Source: Gammaproteobacteria bacterium
GTDB taxonomy: Bacteria; Pseudomonadota; Gammaproteobacteria; DRLM01
DNA length: 64,000 nt
Direction of reading: 5' to 3'
Assembly: GCA_023266095.1 (NCBI GenBank)
Contig: JAHFRV010000010.1
Location: 1-64,000, forward strand
The notes below the pieces were generated by a model that saw nothing but the letters and a program-made list of their open reading frames with translations, did no database searches and was not told where the DNA came from. The position numbers and the translations under genes are program-made. Below, in pieces: positions 44,750 through 55,428 of this stretch. Position 1 is the first letter of the stretch, and each line of letters starts with the position of its first letter.

Positions 44750-45901
44750 ATGTTTGAATTGATGGATACCTGTCCGCAAAACGCCGTGATCAAAGTCATC
44801 GGCGTGGGCGGTGGCGGCGGCAACGCGGTGGAACACATGGTGAAGAGCAACATCGAGGGCGTGGAATTCGTCTGCGCCAATACCGATGCGCAGGCCTTGA
44901 AGAACTGCTCGACCCGCACCGTGCTGCAACTGGGGGCGAGCATCACCAAGGGTCTCGGCGCGGGCGCCAACCCGGACGTCGGCCGTCAGGCGGCGATGGA
45001 AGACCGTGAGCGGATTATGGAGGTGATCCAGGGCGCTGATATGTTGTTCATCACCGCCGGCATGGGCGGCGGCACCGGCACCGGCGGCGCGCCTATCGTA
45101 GCGCAGGCGGCCAGGGAATTGGGCATCCTCACCGTGGCGGTGGTGACCAAACCCTTCCCCTTCGAAGGCAAGAAGCGCACGCAAGTGGCCGAGCAGGGCA
45201 TCAAGGAGCTATCGCAGTACGTGGATTCCTTGATCACCATCCCCAATGAAAAACTCCTGCTGGTGTTGGGCAAGACGGTGACCTTGTTGGATGCGTTCAA
45301 AGCGGCCAACAATGTCTTGCAGGGCGCGGTGCAAGGTATCGCCGAACTGATCACCCGGCCGGGCCTGATCAACGTCGACTTCGCCGACGTGCGCACCGTG
45401 ATGAGCGAGATGGGCATGGCGATGATGGGTTCCGGCCGCGCCACCGGCCCGGACCGCGCCCGCAAGGCGGCCGAGGCGGCGGTGAACAGCCCGCTCTTGG
45501 AAGACATCAACCTGCTGGGGGCCAAAGGCATCTTGGTCAACGTGACCGCCGGCCTGGATATGGCGATCGGCGAGTTCGAGGAGGTGGGTAATACCATTAA
45601 GGAGTTCGCCTCGGATAACGCCACGGTGGTGGTGGGTACCGTCATCGATCCGCAGATGTCCGACGAGCTGCGGGTGACCGTGGTCGCCACCGGCTTGGGC
45701 CGCGGTGAGCTAGTCCAAGAGCAGCCGGTCAAGCTTGCGTACAAAAACAGCGGGGAGGTGGATTACGGCCAGCTCGAACGTCCCACCGTGATTCGCCATC
45801 AAAACCTGGCAGCCAGCGGCGGCGGCCGGCACGGCGCGGCGGCGGAGCAGGATCTGGATTACCTGGATATCCCGGCTTTTCTGCGTCGCCAGGCCGATTA
45901 A
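44750..45901 (+). CDS. ftsZ: FtsZ, division GTPase
   Basis: Tubulin-like GTPase forming the Z ring, 383 residues. It shows the IKVIGVGGGGGNAVEHMVKS start, the tubulin signature GMGGGTGTGGAP, the T7 synergy loop NVDFADVRTVMSEMG, and a conserved C-terminal peptide (DYLDIPAFLRRQAD) that binds FtsA and ZipA. A very strong AGGAGG lies 7 bases before the start. The 69-base gap after ftsA may hold a further promoter, but none was placed. Confidence 0.98.
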   Translation: MFELMDTCPQNAVIKVIGVGGGGGNAVEHMVKSNIEGVEFVCANTDAQALKNCSTRTVLQLGASITKGLGAGANPDVGRQAAMEDRERIMEVIQGADMLFITAGMGGGTGTGGAPIVAQAARELGILTVAVVTKPFPFEGKKRTQVAEQGIKELSQYVDSLITIPNEKLLLVLGKTVTLLDAFKAANNVLQGAVQGIAELITRPGLINVDFADVRTVMSEMGMAMMGSGRATGPDRARKAAEAAVNSPLLEDINLLGAKGILVNVTAGLDMAIGEFEEVGNTIKEFASDNATVVVGTVIDPQMSDELRVTVVATGLGRGELVQEQPVKLAYKNSGEVDYGQLERPTVIRHQNLAASGGGRHGAAAEQDLDYLDIPAFLRRQAD

Positions 45902-46046
45902 GGTCTGGGAAATCAAGGGCGGCCGCCCTCGACGGCCGTCCGGGATTATGCTAGGCATTTAGTCGGGCGCTGTGCTAACATGCCGCCAAATTCGGGATTT
46001 GGTGCCCATTTATCAGACCGTGAATGGGGATTAGGATGAGAGTAGG

Positions 46047-46961
46047 ATGATTAGGCAAAGAACGCTGAAAAATGTCATACGCGCGACGGGCGTCGGCCTC
46101 CACAGCGGGGAAAAGGTCTATCTGACCTTGCGCCCGGCGGCGGTGGATTCAGGCATCACTTTCCGTCGCGTGGATCTCGATCCGCCGGTGGAAATACGCG
46201 CCCGCGCGGAAAACGTCGGCGAGACCACCCTGTCCACCTCGCTGGTCAATGGCGAGGTGCGCATCGCCACGGTGGAACACCTACTCTCGGCGTTCGCCGG
46301 TTTGGGCATCGATAATGCTTATGTGGACCTCAGTGCCCCCGAAGTGCCGATCATGGACGGCAGTGCCGGACCCTTCGTGTTTCTGATTCAATCCGCCGGC
46401 GTTGAAGAACAGAATGCGCCCAAGCGTTTTATCCGCATTAAAAAGCCTATCCAAGTCGAAGATGGTGACAAGTGGGCCCGTTTCGAGCCCTTCGAAGGCT
46501 TCAAGGTTTCCTTCGCCATCGATTTTAATCACCCGGTATTTAAAAGCCGCAGCCAACAAGCGGTGATGGATTTTTCGACCACTTCCTTCGTCAAGGAAGT
46601 GAGCCGGGCGCGGACTTTCGGCTTCGCGCGGGACATCGAGTTGCTGCGGGAGAAACACTTGGCCTTGGGCGGCAGTCTAGACAACGCGGTGGTAGTGGAT
46701 GATTACCGCGTGCTGAACGAAGACGGTCTGCGTTACGACGACGAATTCGTCAAACATAAGGTGCTGGACGCCATCGGTGACCTCTACCTGCTCGGCCGTA
46801 GTCTGATCGGCGCCTTCAGCGGCTACAAGTCTGGCCATGCCTTGAATAATCGTCTGTTGCGAGAACTGATGGCCGACGAGAGTGCGTGGGAGCTGGTAAC
46901 CTTCGAGGGAGACAGCAGCCGCGCGCCCATTTCGTTCATGCAGCCGATGTCAGCCAACTGA
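46047..46961 (+). CDS. lpxC: LpxC, UDP-3-O-acyl-GlcNAc deacetylase
   Basis: Zinc hydrolase making the committed step of lipid A synthesis. 304 residues. Zinc ligands are at the same numbers as in E. coli: H78 (VEHLL), H237 and D241 ([13 protein letters not shown]), with the general acid H264 (SGHALNN). The [17 protein letters not shown] start and the [20 protein letters not shown] block are intact. The gap from ftsZ (145 bases) includes a TGC-TAACAT extended -10-like box at 45973-45981, a possible own promoter. Confidence 0.97.
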   Translation: MIRQRTLKNVIRATGVGLHSGEKVYLTLRPAAVDSGITFRRVDLDPPVEIRARAENVGETTLSTSLVNGEVRIATVEHLLSAFAGLGIDNAYVDLSAPEVPIMDGSAGPFVFLIQSAGVEEQNAPKRFIRIKKPIQVEDGDKWARFEPFEGFKVSFAIDFNHPVFKSRSQQAVMDFSTTSFVKEVSRARTFGFARDIELLREKHLALGGSLDNAVVVDDYRVLNEDGLRYDDEFVKHKVLDAIGDLYLLGRSLIGAFSGYKSGHALNNRLLRELMADESAWELVTFEGDSSRAPISFMQPMSAN

Positions 46962-47016
46962 GGATGCAGCGTCCGCCCGTTCCTTTTGAATTGAGACACT
47001 TCCCACAGACTTTGCC

Positions 47017-47039
47017 CCGGCAATAAAGTAATTTGCCGG
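47017..47039. terminator. possible hairpin between lpxC and dciA
   Basis: CCGGCAA (47017-47023) pairs with TTGCCGG (47033-47039) around a 9-base A/T-rich loop, between two converging genes. The stem is short and lacks a T-run, so the call is tentative. Confidence 0.4.
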
Positions 47040-47078
47040 AGGTCTCGATAATTATTTAAGCCTGGGGGCCTAGCGCTC

Positions 47079-47537
47079 TTAGGGGCGTTGTTTGGCGGCG
47101 TGGCGCGCCAATCGGCGAAGAGCCGCCTGGAGTTGGGGATCAGTGGTATTCTCCGCCACGTGGCTGATGACCGCCGCAGCTTCGGAGGATATCGCCAGGC
47201 GGCGGGCGGCAGGGGCCGGTGGGGACACGTTGCCCGGTAGTATGCGGATACGGAGTTGTTCAATAGCCGGCAAGTCGCTGCGGTCTTGCAGTTGCGACAG
47301 CAAGGTGGTGAGACAGTAACGCAGTTTTGCCGCCCAGGCCGACGAGTCGGTGCTGATGACTAAGGTGGTGCCGTCGAGATTGGCCGCTTGGCAATGTTCC
47401 GCCAGCGGATTGCCCAACGCGCCGCGTAGTATCTTTGTGACCCGTTGTAACAGTCGCACCTGGGTCAGCAGGGGGCTGAGTTGCTCCGATGGCGTTTGCA
47501 GCCATTTAGTCAGTGATTTGGATTTAGAATGATGCAC
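47079..47537 (-). CDS. dciA: DciA (DUF721), replicative helicase loader
   Basis: A 152-residue DUF721 protein. The N-terminal KH-like part matches the family: LTQVRLLQRVTKILRGALGN, LAEHCQAANLDGTTLVISTDS, SSAWAAKLRYCLTTLLSQL, and IEQLRIRILPG. The C-terminal tail is Ala-rich and helical. DciA loads DnaB in bacteria lacking DnaC/DnaI, so its presence indicates the ancestral loading system. It converges with lpxC and diverges from the M23 gene across an A/T-rich 205-base gap. Confidence 0.9.
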   Translation of the reverse strand: MHHSKSKSLTKWLQTPSEQLSPLLTQVRLLQRVTKILRGALGNPLAEHCQAANLDGTTLVISTDSSAWAAKLRYCLTTLLSQLQDRSDLPAIEQLRIRILPGNVSPPAPAARRLAISSEAAAVISHVAENTTDPQLQAALRRLARHAAKQRP

Positions 47538-47742
47538 GGTTTGCCTAATAATTAATCAATAAATTTAATGTTCATAAATAAAGGCTACACTTTCCGCTAT
47601 GTTTTCCGTTTCCCCTGATGGGGGCGAGGATAGCTAAGGTAAGCAGGTTTTACTCAACCTCACTTCGTAAGCCGTGTAGTCATATTATAGGTAATTCCTC
47701 GGTCAGGTAGGCCCGCAACGGTGAGATGAACGCACAGTCCAC

Positions 47743-48654
47743 ATGTTAAACATTATTTTACTCGTAAAGAATATGCGACGCCCGGTGAAAATTCACCTCA
47801 CCCGGACGCGTGCGCTGGTGGTTGCAGCCGCACTCGTTATGCCGGTCGTACTCGCCGCCAGTGCGGGTTTTTATTGGGGTGCCCAGCAAGGTCGCAGTCA
47901 AGTGCTCGCTGCCGTGTCGGCCGGCGATAATTCAGGTAATCAAATCACCCGTGAGATGCGGGAACACCTCAGCGCTCTGGTGGCCCGTCTGGGCAGCTTG
48001 CAAGCCCATGTGATCCGGCTTGACGCCGTGGGCCGGCGTCTAGTTGATATGGCGGGTCTGGATAACGGCGAGTTCAATTTCGAGAATCCTCCCGCGCAAG
48101 GTGGACCGGAAGTGCTGCCGGTGTTGGAGCCGTCCGCATTTAAGCTGCCCGGTCTCCTGGAATCGGTGAATGCGCTCGACCAACAGCTGGAAGACCGTTC
48201 TCAGCAGTTCAGTGTGCTGGAGTCGCTGTTGATGAATCGCAATCTGATGGACTCAGTATTGCCGGCAGGGCAGCCGGTGGAGGATGGCTGGGTGTCATCA
48301 TATTTCGGTTTTCGTTCCGATCCATTCACCGGGCGACGTGCTCATCACGCAGGGGTGGATATCGCGGGTAAACAGGGTACCCCCATCGAAGCGATGGCGT
48401 CGGGTATGGTGATCTTCTCCGGCGCGCGCGCCGGGTATGGCAATCTGGTCGAGATCAATCACGGCAATGGCTACATCACTCGTTATGGACATACTCAAGT
48501 GAATCTGGTCAAGGAGGGAGACAAGGTGAATAAGGGCCAAGTGCTGGCGTTAATGGGCTCGACGGGGCGCTCCACCGGTCCGCATCTCCACTTCGAAGTA
48601 TTGCGCAACGGCAAGGTAGTCAATCCCATAAAATATCTTAGCGACGCCCGTTAG
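47743..48654 (+). CDS. M23 (LytM) zinc endopeptidase, membrane-anchored
   Basis: A 303-residue cell-wall endopeptidase. An N-terminal membrane helix (ALVVAAALVMPVVLAASAGFY) is followed by a coiled coil (residues ~65-165), then a LytM domain. The zinc site is complete: HAGVD (HxxxD), an H in HTQVN..., and HLHFEV near the end, so it is predicted to be active rather than a degenerate activator such as EnvC/NlpD. It probably cleaves peptidoglycan cross-links near the division cluster. It occupies the slot between lpxC and secA where enterics have secM. Confidence 0.92.
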   Translation: MLNIILLVKNMRRPVKIHLTRTRALVVAAALVMPVVLAASAGFYWGAQQGRSQVLAAVSAGDNSGNQITREMREHLSALVARLGSLQAHVIRLDAVGRRLVDMAGLDNGEFNFENPPAQGGPEVLPVLEPSAFKLPGLLESVNALDQQLEDRSQQFSVLESLLMNRNLMDSVLPAGQPVEDGWVSSYFGFRSDPFTGRRAHHAGVDIAGKQGTPIEAMASGMVIFSGARAGYGNLVEINHGNGYITRYGHTQVNLVKEGDKVNKGQVLALMGSTGRSTGPHLHFEVLRNGKVVNPIKYLSDAR

Positions 48655-48717
48655 TGGCCGCGTAAGGCGTAGCCGCGCTACAATAATGTTGGTTTCAACC
48701 CCGCCTAAAGAATCCGC

Positions 48718-51432
48718 ATGATTTCAAAACTGTTGAGCAAGGTTTTTGGTAGCCGTAACGAACGCTTGTTGAAGCGCATGCACGCGGCCGTTCAGAGCAT
48801 TAATGGCCTGGAACCCGCGTTGGAAAAACTCTCCGACGACGAACTGCGGGCCAAGACCGAGGAATTCCGCCGGCGCCTGGCGGAGGGCGTGACGCTCGAT
48901 AGTCTGTTGCCCGAAGCGTTCGCGGTCACGCGCGAGGCCGGCAAACGCGCGCTGGGCATGCGCCACTTCGACGTGCAGCTGATCGGCGGCATGGTGCTAC
49001 ATCAAGGCAAGATCGCCGAGATGCGGACCGGTGAAGGTAAAACCCTGGTGGCGACCTTGCCGGTGTATCTGAACGCATTGGCCGGCAACGGTGTGCATGT
49101 GGTGACGGTGAACGACTATCTGGCGCGCCGCGACGCGGCTTGGATGGGGCGCCTCTACGGCTTTCTCGGCATGTCGACCGGCGTCATCGTCTCGGGTCAG
49201 AGTACCGAGGAAAAACGTGCGGCTTACGCCTGCGACATCAGCTACGGGACCAACAACGAATACGGCTTCGATTATCTGCGCGACAATATGGCTTTCAGTG
49301 TGGCGGACCGGGTGCAGCGTGGCACTCACTACGCAGTGGTCGACGAAGTGGACTCGATTCTGATCGATGAGGCGCGCACGCCGCTCATCATCTCGGGTCC
49401 CAGCGATGACAGTTCCGATCTGTATCTCAAGATCAACAAACTGATTCCCAAATTGACCAAACAGGAAGAAGAAGGCCAGCCCGGCGATTTTTCGGTAGAC
49501 GAAAAAGCCCGCCAAGTGACTCTCACCGAAGAAGGTCACCAGCATGTGGAAGATCTGCTGGTGGAAGCCGGTTTGCTCGAAGAGGGCGCAAGCCTCTATG
49601 ACGCGGCCAATATCAGTTTGATGCATCATCTCAACGCCGGTTTGCGCGCCCACTCCCTGTTCCATCGCGACGTCGAATACATCGTGAAGGACAAACAGAT
49701 CGTCATCGTCGACGAATTCACCGGCCGTACTTTGCCCGGCCGGCGCTGGTCGGAAGGTCTGCATCAGGCGGTGGAGGCCAAGGAAGGTGTGCCGATACAA
49801 AACGAGAATCAAACTCTCGCCTCCATCACTTTCCAGAATTATTTCCGTCTGTATAAAAAACTGGCCGGCATGACCGGTACCGCCGACACCGAGGCCTTCG
49901 AGTTTCAGCAGATTTATGGGCTGGAAGTGGTGGTGATACCCACTCACCGCCCCATGGTCCGCAAGGATCACGGTGATCTGGTTTATTTGTCGGCGAAGGA
50001 AAAGTTCGACGCCATCATCGAAGATATCAAGGCGTGTAATGAGCGCACCCAGCCGGTGCTGGTGGGAACGACTTCCATCGAGACCTCGGAATATCTGTCG
50101 CGCTTGCTGGAAAAAGACGGCATCAAACACCAGGTGCTCAATGCCAAGCAGCACGAGCGCGAGGCGCAGATCGTCGCCGAAGCCGGCCGTCCCGGCGGCG
50201 TGACCATCGCCACCAATATGGCGGGCCGCGGTACCGACATCGTGCTGGGAGGCAGTCTCGAAGCGGACATCGCCGCCTTGGGCGAACATCCCACTGAAGA
50301 CGCGGTGCGGGCGGTCAAGGAAGAGTGGCAGCGCCGTCACGAGCAGGTGCTGGCCTCCGGCGGTTTGCACGTGATCGGTACCGAGCGCCACGAATCGCGG
50401 CGGGTCGATAATCAGCTGCGCGGCCGTTCGGGCCGGCAGGGTGACGCGGGCTCCACGCGTTTTTATTTGTCGCTGGAAGACAATCTCATGCGCATCTTCG
50501 CCTCCGACAAGGTGAAGGGGCTGATGCAAAAGCTCGGCATGCAGGCCGGCGAGGCCATCGAACATCCGTGGGTGACCCGCGCCATCGAAAATGCTCAGCG
50601 CAAAGTCGAAGGCCATAACTTCGATATCCGCAAACAATTGCTCGATTATGACGACGTGGCCAACGATCAACGCAAGGTGATCTACGAGCAGCGTAACGAG
50701 ATCATGGTCGCGGAGGATATCTCCGACACCATCAAGGCCATCCGAGCCGATGTGATCAACGGCCTCATCAATACCTACATTCCGCCGCAGAGTCTGGAGG
50801 AACAGTGGGACGTGGCCGGGCTGGAAGAGGCCTTGGAACAGTTCGGTATGCAGTTGAAAATATCGACGTGGTTGGAAGAAGACCACGATCTGCACGAAGA
50901 GACTTTGCGCCAGCGTATCTTGGAGGCGGCGGAGCAGGTTTATGCCGAGAAAGAGGCTTATGCCGGTGCTAGTGTGATGCGGCATTTCGAGAAGGCGGTG
51001 ATGTTGCAAGTGCTCGATGCTATGTGGAAGGACCATCTCGCCGCCATGGATCACCTGCGGCAGGGCATCCACCTGCGCGGTTATGCACAGAAGAATCCTA
51101 TTCAGGAATACAAGCGTGATGCCTTTGGCATGTTCTCCCAATTGCTGGACAAGATTAAACACGAGGTGATCAGCATCCTCACCCGGGTCAAGGTGCGGGC
51201 GGAGGAAGACGTGCAGGCTGTGGAAGAGCAGCGCCGTGCCCAAGTGCCCATGCAGTTCGAGCATGCGCAGGCGCCGGTCATGGTGGCGGGAGCCGGGGAA
51301 GAAGCGGGTCTAGCCGACGACGAAGAACCCCACTCGCCTTTCGTGCGAGACGGGCGCAAGGTCGGCCGTAACGAGCCTTGTCCTTGCGGTTCAGGTAAAA
51401 AATATAAGCAATGTCACGGTCAAGTGTCGTGA
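48718..51432 (+). CDS. secA: SecA, preprotein translocase ATPase
   Basis: Motor ATPase of the Sec pathway, 904 residues. Walker A in [20 protein letters not shown], the DEAD-like [19 protein letters not shown], motif region [27 protein letters not shown] and [19 protein letters not shown]. The C-terminal SEC-C zinc finger ([14 protein letters not shown]) binds SecB. The length is typical. No SecM-type arrest peptide was seen in the 63-base leader. Confidence 0.98.
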   Translation: MISKLLSKVFGSRNERLLKRMHAAVQSINGLEPALEKLSDDELRAKTEEFRRRLAEGVTLDSLLPEAFAVTREAGKRALGMRHFDVQLIGGMVLHQGKIAEMRTGEGKTLVATLPVYLNALAGNGVHVVTVNDYLARRDAAWMGRLYGFLGMSTGVIVSGQSTEEKRAAYACDISYGTNNEYGFDYLRDNMAFSVADRVQRGTHYAVVDEVDSILIDEARTPLIISGPSDDSSDLYLKINKLIPKLTKQEEEGQPGDFSVDEKARQVTLTEEGHQHVEDLLVEAGLLEEGASLYDAANISLMHHLNAGLRAHSLFHRDVEYIVKDKQIVIVDEFTGRTLPGRRWSEGLHQAVEAKEGVPIQNENQTLASITFQNYFRLYKKLAGMTGTADTEAFEFQQIYGLEVVVIPTHRPMVRKDHGDLVYLSAKEKFDAIIEDIKACNERTQPVLVGTTSIETSEYLSRLLEKDGIKHQVLNAKQHEREAQIVAEAGRPGGVTIATNMAGRGTDIVLGGSLEADIAALGEHPTEDAVRAVKEEWQRRHEQVLASGGLHVIGTERHESRRVDNQLRGRSGRQGDAGSTRFYLSLEDNLMRIFASDKVKGLMQKLGMQAGEAIEHPWVTRAIENAQRKVEGHNFDIRKQLLDYDDVANDQRKVIYEQRNEIMVAEDISDTIKAIRADVINGLINTYIPPQSLEEQWDVAGLEEALEQFGMQLKISTWLEEDHDLHEETLRQRILEAAEQVYAEKEAYAGASVMRHFEKAVMLQVLDAMWKDHLAAMDHLRQGIHLRGYAQKNPIQEYKRDAFGMFSQLLDKIKHEVISILTRVKVRAEEDVQAVEEQRRAQVPMQFEHAQAPVMVAGAGEEAGLADDEEPHSPFVRDGRKVGRNEPCPCGSGKKYKQCHGQVS

Positions 51433-51477
51433 TGCGACCCCGTCGTTTAATTTAATTTCAATTAGAGAAGTCAGGCC

Positions 51478-52698
51478 ATGGCCGTCGGATTGACAGGATT
51501 GCCGGTGCTCCACCCGGTGCCGGGCTTGCGCTTGGGCACGGCGTCGGCAGGTATCAAAAAACCAGGTCGGCGTGACATCGTGCTTATCGAGATGCCGCCA
51601 GAGGCGCACTGCGCTGCGGTCTTCACTCGCAATGCCTTTTGCGCCGCGCCGGTGCTGGTAGCCAAGCGTCACCTCGCCGCGAGCACTCCGCGTTATTTGT
51701 TGATCAACACCGGCAATGCCAACGCCGGCACCGGAGAACAAGGTCTGCGCGATGCGGTGGCCTGTTGTGAAGCGACCGCCGCAGTGGCTGGGGTGAGCGC
51801 CGCCGAAGTGCTGCCGTTTTCCACCGGGGTGATCGGCGAGCCCTTGCCGGCGGGCAAGGTCACCGCGGCCTTACCCGCCGCGTTTGCGGATTTGAATGCC
51901 GGAAACTGGGTCGCCGCGGCGCACGGCATCATGACCACCGATACCGTGGCCAAGGGCGCTTCCCGTCAGCTGGAAATCAATGGGCATAGGGTGACCATCA
52001 CCGGCATCGCCAAGGGCGCGGGGATGATCCGCCCCGATATGGCTACCATGCTGAGTTTCATCGCCACCGACGCGGCGGTGGAGCCGGGCTTATTGCAGCG
52101 CTGTTTGCAAGCGGCGGTCGAGGTGTCCTTCAACGCCATCACCATCGATGGTGACACCTCCACCAACGATGCCTGCGTGCTGATCGCCACCGGCCGCAGC
52201 GGCTTGCCCTTGCTGGTTTCGGAACAGGATCCGGCCTATGTCGCCTTTGCATTGGCGGTGAGCGACGTTTGTACCGCCCTTGCGCAGGCCGTCGTCCGCG
52301 ACGGTGAGGGGGCGACCAAATTCATGACTGTGGAAATCGAGAATGGCGCCGATGCAGAGGAATGCCGGCAAGTGGCATATGCCATCGCCCATTCCCCCTT
52401 GGTGAAGACTGCCTTTTTCGCCAGTGATCCCAATTGGGGACGGATATTGGCGGCGGTGGGCCGCGCCGGGGTGGCCGGTTTGGATGTCGGCCGCATCAAT
52501 ATTTACTTGGATGAAGTCTGTATCGTGCAGGGCGGCGGCCGCGCACCGGCTTATCAGGAATCTTTCGGCCAGGCGGTGATGGAGCGTGAAGAGATCACCG
52601 TGCGTGTTCAACTCGGTCGTGGGGCATGTGCCGCACGGGTATGGACCTGTGACTTTTCATACGATTACGTGCGAATCAATGCGGAGTATCGTACCTGA
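51478..52698 (+). CDS. argJ: ArgJ, glutamate/ornithine N-acetyltransferase
   Basis: Arginine biosynthesis enzyme of 406 residues that recycles the acetyl group from N-acetylornithine to glutamate. It self-cleaves: the GMIRPDMATMLSFIATDA motif contains the Thr nucleophile (ATM-L). Also visible are VFTRNAFCAAPVLVAKRHLA, NTGNANAGTGEQG, FSTGVIGEPLP, and SDPNWGRILAAVGRAG. It starts 45 bases past secA. The second arginine gene in the window, argB, is at 59.7 kb. Confidence 0.97.
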   Translation: MAVGLTGLPVLHPVPGLRLGTASAGIKKPGRRDIVLIEMPPEAHCAAVFTRNAFCAAPVLVAKRHLAASTPRYLLINTGNANAGTGEQGLRDAVACCEATAAVAGVSAAEVLPFSTGVIGEPLPAGKVTAALPAAFADLNAGNWVAAAHGIMTTDTVAKGASRQLEINGHRVTITGIAKGAGMIRPDMATMLSFIATDAAVEPGLLQRCLQAAVEVSFNAITIDGDTSTNDACVLIATGRSGLPLLVSEQDPAYVAFALAVSDVCTALAQAVVRDGEGATKFMTVEIENGADAEECRQVAYAIAHSPLVKTAFFASDPNWGRILAAVGRAGVAGLDVGRINIYLDEVCIVQGGGRAPAYQESFGQAVMEREEITVRVQLGRGACAARVWTCDFSYDYVRINAEYRT

Positions 52699-52838
52699 GC
52701 CGTGATAACCAGATAGATATCCCATAGGCTCACACAGTATATGGGATTGGACGAATCCCCCAATTCAGGCTATGCTAAGTAAGATTCGTCGTTTGTAATT
52801 CTAGTCTTTTAATCAACTATTTGCGGGGTTGTCGCTAC

Positions 52839-54020
52839 ATGTTGAATGGATTGTTGGATTTATCATGGTGGGGTTATGTATTGGTGGCCTTGGGGCTGAC
52901 CCATGTCACTATCGCCGCCGTCACTATTTATTTGCACCGTCATCAGGCCCATCGCGCTTTAGAGCTGCATCCGGTGGTGAGCCATTTCTTCCGTTTCTGG
53001 TTATGGTTGACCACGGGTATGGTGACCAAGGAATGGACGGCGGTGCATCGTAAGCATCACGCCCGTTGTGAAACCGAGGAAGATCCCCATAGCCCGCAAA
53101 TCTTCGGTTTGCGTAAATTGCTTTTGGAAGGCGCCGAACTTTATCGGAAAGAATCTCGCAATGCTGAGACTCTGGAAAAATATGGACGCGGCACGCCTGA
53201 TGACTGGCTGGAGCGGCATGTCTACACCGGCAGCAGTAAAATCGGCATCGGTTTGATGTTGAGTGTGAACCTGCTCTTGTTCGGGCCATTGGGTCTGACG
53301 ATCTGGGCGGTACAGATGTTATGGATACCGATCTTCGCCGCAGGTATCGTCAACGGTGTTGGCCACTTCTGGGGTTATCGTAATTATGAAAGCCCGGATG
53401 CCGCCACCAATATCTCGCCTTGGGGCATCATCATCGGCGGTGAAGAACTGCATAACAACCACCATGCCTTCCCGAGTTCGGCCAAGCTTTCTTCCAAGCC
53501 CTGGGAGTTCGATATCGGCTGGTTATATATCCGCAGTTTCGAGATTCTCGGTTTGGCCAGGGTGAAGAAAGTGGCGCCGGAACCGGTGATCAACCCCAGC
53601 AAACACGCGGTGGACATGGAAACGGTGAAGGCCATTTTGGTAAATCGCCTACACGTATTGTCTCATTATGCTAAAGATGTGGTGGTGCCGGTATTGCGCG
53701 AAGAGGTGCATAAGGCTGATACGGGTTGCCGCAGTTTGCTGAAACGGGCGAAAACCACCTTGGTGCGGGGTGACGCCGTAATGGACGAGGACGATAAGGT
53801 TCAGTTGCAGGCGGCTTTAAGCCGCAGCCAGGCCTTGAGCACGGTCTACGAATATAAGACCCGTCTGCAAGACTTGTGGCAGCGCTCTCATACCTCGCAG
53901 GATAGTTTGCTGAATCACTTGCAGGAATGGTGTAAGCAGGCTGAAGAGACCGGCATTAAGGGCCTGCAGGACTTTGCCCGCTCCTTGAAAGGGTATACCT
54001 TGCAGTCGACCGCGGCGTAA
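52839..54020 (+). CDS. membrane fatty-acid (acyl) desaturase with C-terminal extension
   Basis: A 393-residue di-iron desaturase of the acyl-CoA/acyl-lipid Delta9 type. Three histidine boxes are present: HRHQAH near residue 32, HRKHH near 69, and HNNHHAFP near 206, with the membrane helices between them. The start at 52839 is the ATG that gives the usual N-terminus; no clear ribosome-binding site was seen. The family core ends near residue 265. About 125 further residues are helical and charged, without membrane segments or a recognised domain. It would introduce double bonds into existing acyl chains under oxic conditions. Confidence 0.92.
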   Translation: MLNGLLDLSWWGYVLVALGLTHVTIAAVTIYLHRHQAHRALELHPVVSHFFRFWLWLTTGMVTKEWTAVHRKHHARCETEEDPHSPQIFGLRKLLLEGAELYRKESRNAETLEKYGRGTPDDWLERHVYTGSSKIGIGLMLSVNLLLFGPLGLTIWAVQMLWIPIFAAGIVNGVGHFWGYRNYESPDAATNISPWGIIIGGEELHNNHHAFPSSAKLSSKPWEFDIGWLYIRSFEILGLARVKKVAPEPVINPSKHAVDMETVKAILVNRLHVLSHYAKDVVVPVLREEVHKADTGCRSLLKRAKTTLVRGDAVMDEDDKVQLQAALSRSQALSTVYEYKTRLQDLWQRSHTSQDSLLNHLQEWCKQAEETGIKGLQDFARSLKGYTLQSTAA

Positions 54021-54070
54021 ACTGTTTCACTAATGCGATGCCGCGGCTTCAAGGATGAGGTCGCGGCAAA

Positions 54071-54107
54071 CCACAAAAAAACCCGCCGATGGCGGGTTTT
54101 TTTGTGG
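54071..54107. terminator. strong bidirectional Rho-independent terminator
   Basis: Perfect 17-bp stem CCACAAAAAAACCCGCC / GGCGGGTTTTTTTGTGG around a GAT loop. The A-run on one side and T-run on the other let it serve the desaturase gene and the rpmB-rpmG operon on the opposite strand. Confidence 0.95.
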
Positions 54108-54124
54108 TGCTAGGTAAGCTCGGA

Positions 54125-54280
54125 TTATTTGATCTTACTTTCTTTGTAGGCAACGTGTTTGCGCACGACGGGATCGTATTTCATCATTTCCATCTTGTCA
54201 GGCGTATTCCGCTTGTTCTTGACGGTGGTGTAGAAATGACCAGTATTGGCGCTGGAGACGAGCTTGATTTTTTCACGCAT
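54125..54280 (-). CDS. rpmG: 50S ribosomal protein L33
   Basis: A 51-residue ribosomal protein reading [20 protein letters not shown], then [17 protein letters not shown] and ending [10 protein letters not shown]. This is full length for the zinc-free form (no CxxC pairs), typical of gammaproteobacteria. It follows rpmB in the same operon and ends 18 bases from the terminator. Confidence 0.97.
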   Translation of the reverse strand: MREKIKLVSSANTGHFYTTVKNKRNTPDKMEMMKYDPVVRKHVAYKESKIK

Positions 54281-54301
54281 GGCTGAGACCCCTTAAAATC
54301 T

Positions 54302-54538
54302 TTAGACCTTCTCGCCACGTTCGCGGATGTCGGCCAACACGGCGTCGATGCCGCGTTTGTCGATGGTGCGCATTCCTTTGCAGGAGATCCGCAGGCTCAC
54401 GAAGCGATTTTCATTCTCCACCCAAAAACGATGGGTGTGGAGATTGGGCAGAAAGCGACGTTTCGTTCTGTTATTGGCGTGGGAAACATTGTTTCCCGTA
54501 ATGGGCCGCTTGCCCGTAATTTGGCACACTCTGGCCAT
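54302..54538 (-). CDS. rpmB: 50S ribosomal protein L28
   Basis: A 78-residue ribosomal protein: [60 protein letters not shown]. Length and sequence are standard. TGAGGAGG lies upstream of the start. It leads the rpmB-rpmG operon. Confidence 0.97.
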   Translation of the reverse strand: MARVCQITGKRPITGNNVSHANNRTKRRFLPNLHTHRFWVENENRFVSLRISCKGMRTIDKRGIDAVLADIRERGEKV

Positions 54539-54644
54539 GATGCTAAACCTCCTCAAATACCCACGCCGCGGCTGAGCGGCGGCAAAGCGCGAATTTATAC
54601 CAGTCTCGGCCGCCCATTGCAAGGATAACCGGACGGGGTGGCGG

Positions 54645-55319
54645 TTAAAGCTCGCCCCGTTCGGCGAGGGAAACGGTTTGGCCATCTCCGATCACTATGT
54701 GGTCGAGCACTCGGATATCGACCAGTCCCAGGGCCTCGCGCAGGCGGCTGGTGAGCTGATAGTCGGCGCTGCTGGGCTCGGCTACGCCGGACGGATGATT
54801 ATGGGCGAGGATTACCGCTGCCGCGTTGATGGTTAGGGCTTGGCGTACCACTTCCCGGGGATAGACGCTGGCGCCGTCGATGGTGCCGCGGAACAGTTCC
54901 TGAAATTCAATGACCCGATGGCGGTTGTCGAGGAACAGGCAGGCGAACACTTCATAGGGGTAATGACGGAGCCGGGCCTGTAAAAACCGCCGGGTATCGT
55001 CCGGGTTGCCCAAGGCCTCGCCCCGCTTGAGGGTGTCGAAAAGGTGGCGGCGGCCCATTTCCAGTACCGCCTGCAGTTGCACGTATTTTGCTTCGCCCAG
55101 CCCTTTGCCCTGGCAGAAGCGCGGCTGGCCGGCCTCCAGCAGGGGGCGTAGACCACCGTATTCGGTCAGCAGGTCGCGGGCGAGGTCCACTGCAGTTTTG
55201 CCGCGCACGCCGGTGCGCAGGAAAATGGCCAACAGCTCCGCATCGGAGAGAGATTGAGGGCCCCTCTGCAACAATTTTTCTCTCGGACGTTCCTCGATAG
55301 GCCAATCGGTGATGGCCAT
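54645..55319 (-). CDS. radC: RadC family JAMM-domain protein
   Basis: A 224-residue RadC protein. The N-terminal helix-hairpin-helix part has [20 protein letters not shown] and [20 protein letters not shown]. The C-terminal JAMM metalloprotease-like domain holds the [20 protein letters not shown] zinc motif (HxH, then Ser and Asp). Despite the name a DNA repair role is not established for the family. The ATG at 55319 gives the expected N-terminus and follows AGGA. It is divergent from coaBC. Confidence 0.95.
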   Translation of the reverse strand: MAITDWPIEERPREKLLQRGPQSLSDAELLAIFLRTGVRGKTAVDLARDLLTEYGGLRPLLEAGQPRFCQGKGLGEAKYVQLQAVLEMGRRHLFDTLKRGEALGNPDDTRRFLQARLRHYPYEVFACLFLDNRHRVIEFQELFRGTIDGASVYPREVVRQALTINAAAVILAHNHPSGVAEPSSADYQLTSRLREALGLVDIRVLDHIVIGDGQTVSLAERGEL

Positions 55320-55428
55320 AGCAGTCCTCCTTGACGACCACACAGCCTCACCAGGCACGGCTCAATGGTAAAACTGGTAGCGAATCTGTTATTTTTATCA
55401 CCCTTTATCCGGGCTCAGAATGTAACGC

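Noticed and set aside
48655-48717. Possible SecM-like arrest peptide before secA
   Set aside because: The leader is only 63 bases and encodes no signal peptide or arrest motif.
48997-51264. A 755-codon open frame antisense to secA
   Set aside because: It is the complement of strongly conserved secA codons, with no ribosome-binding site or recognisable product.
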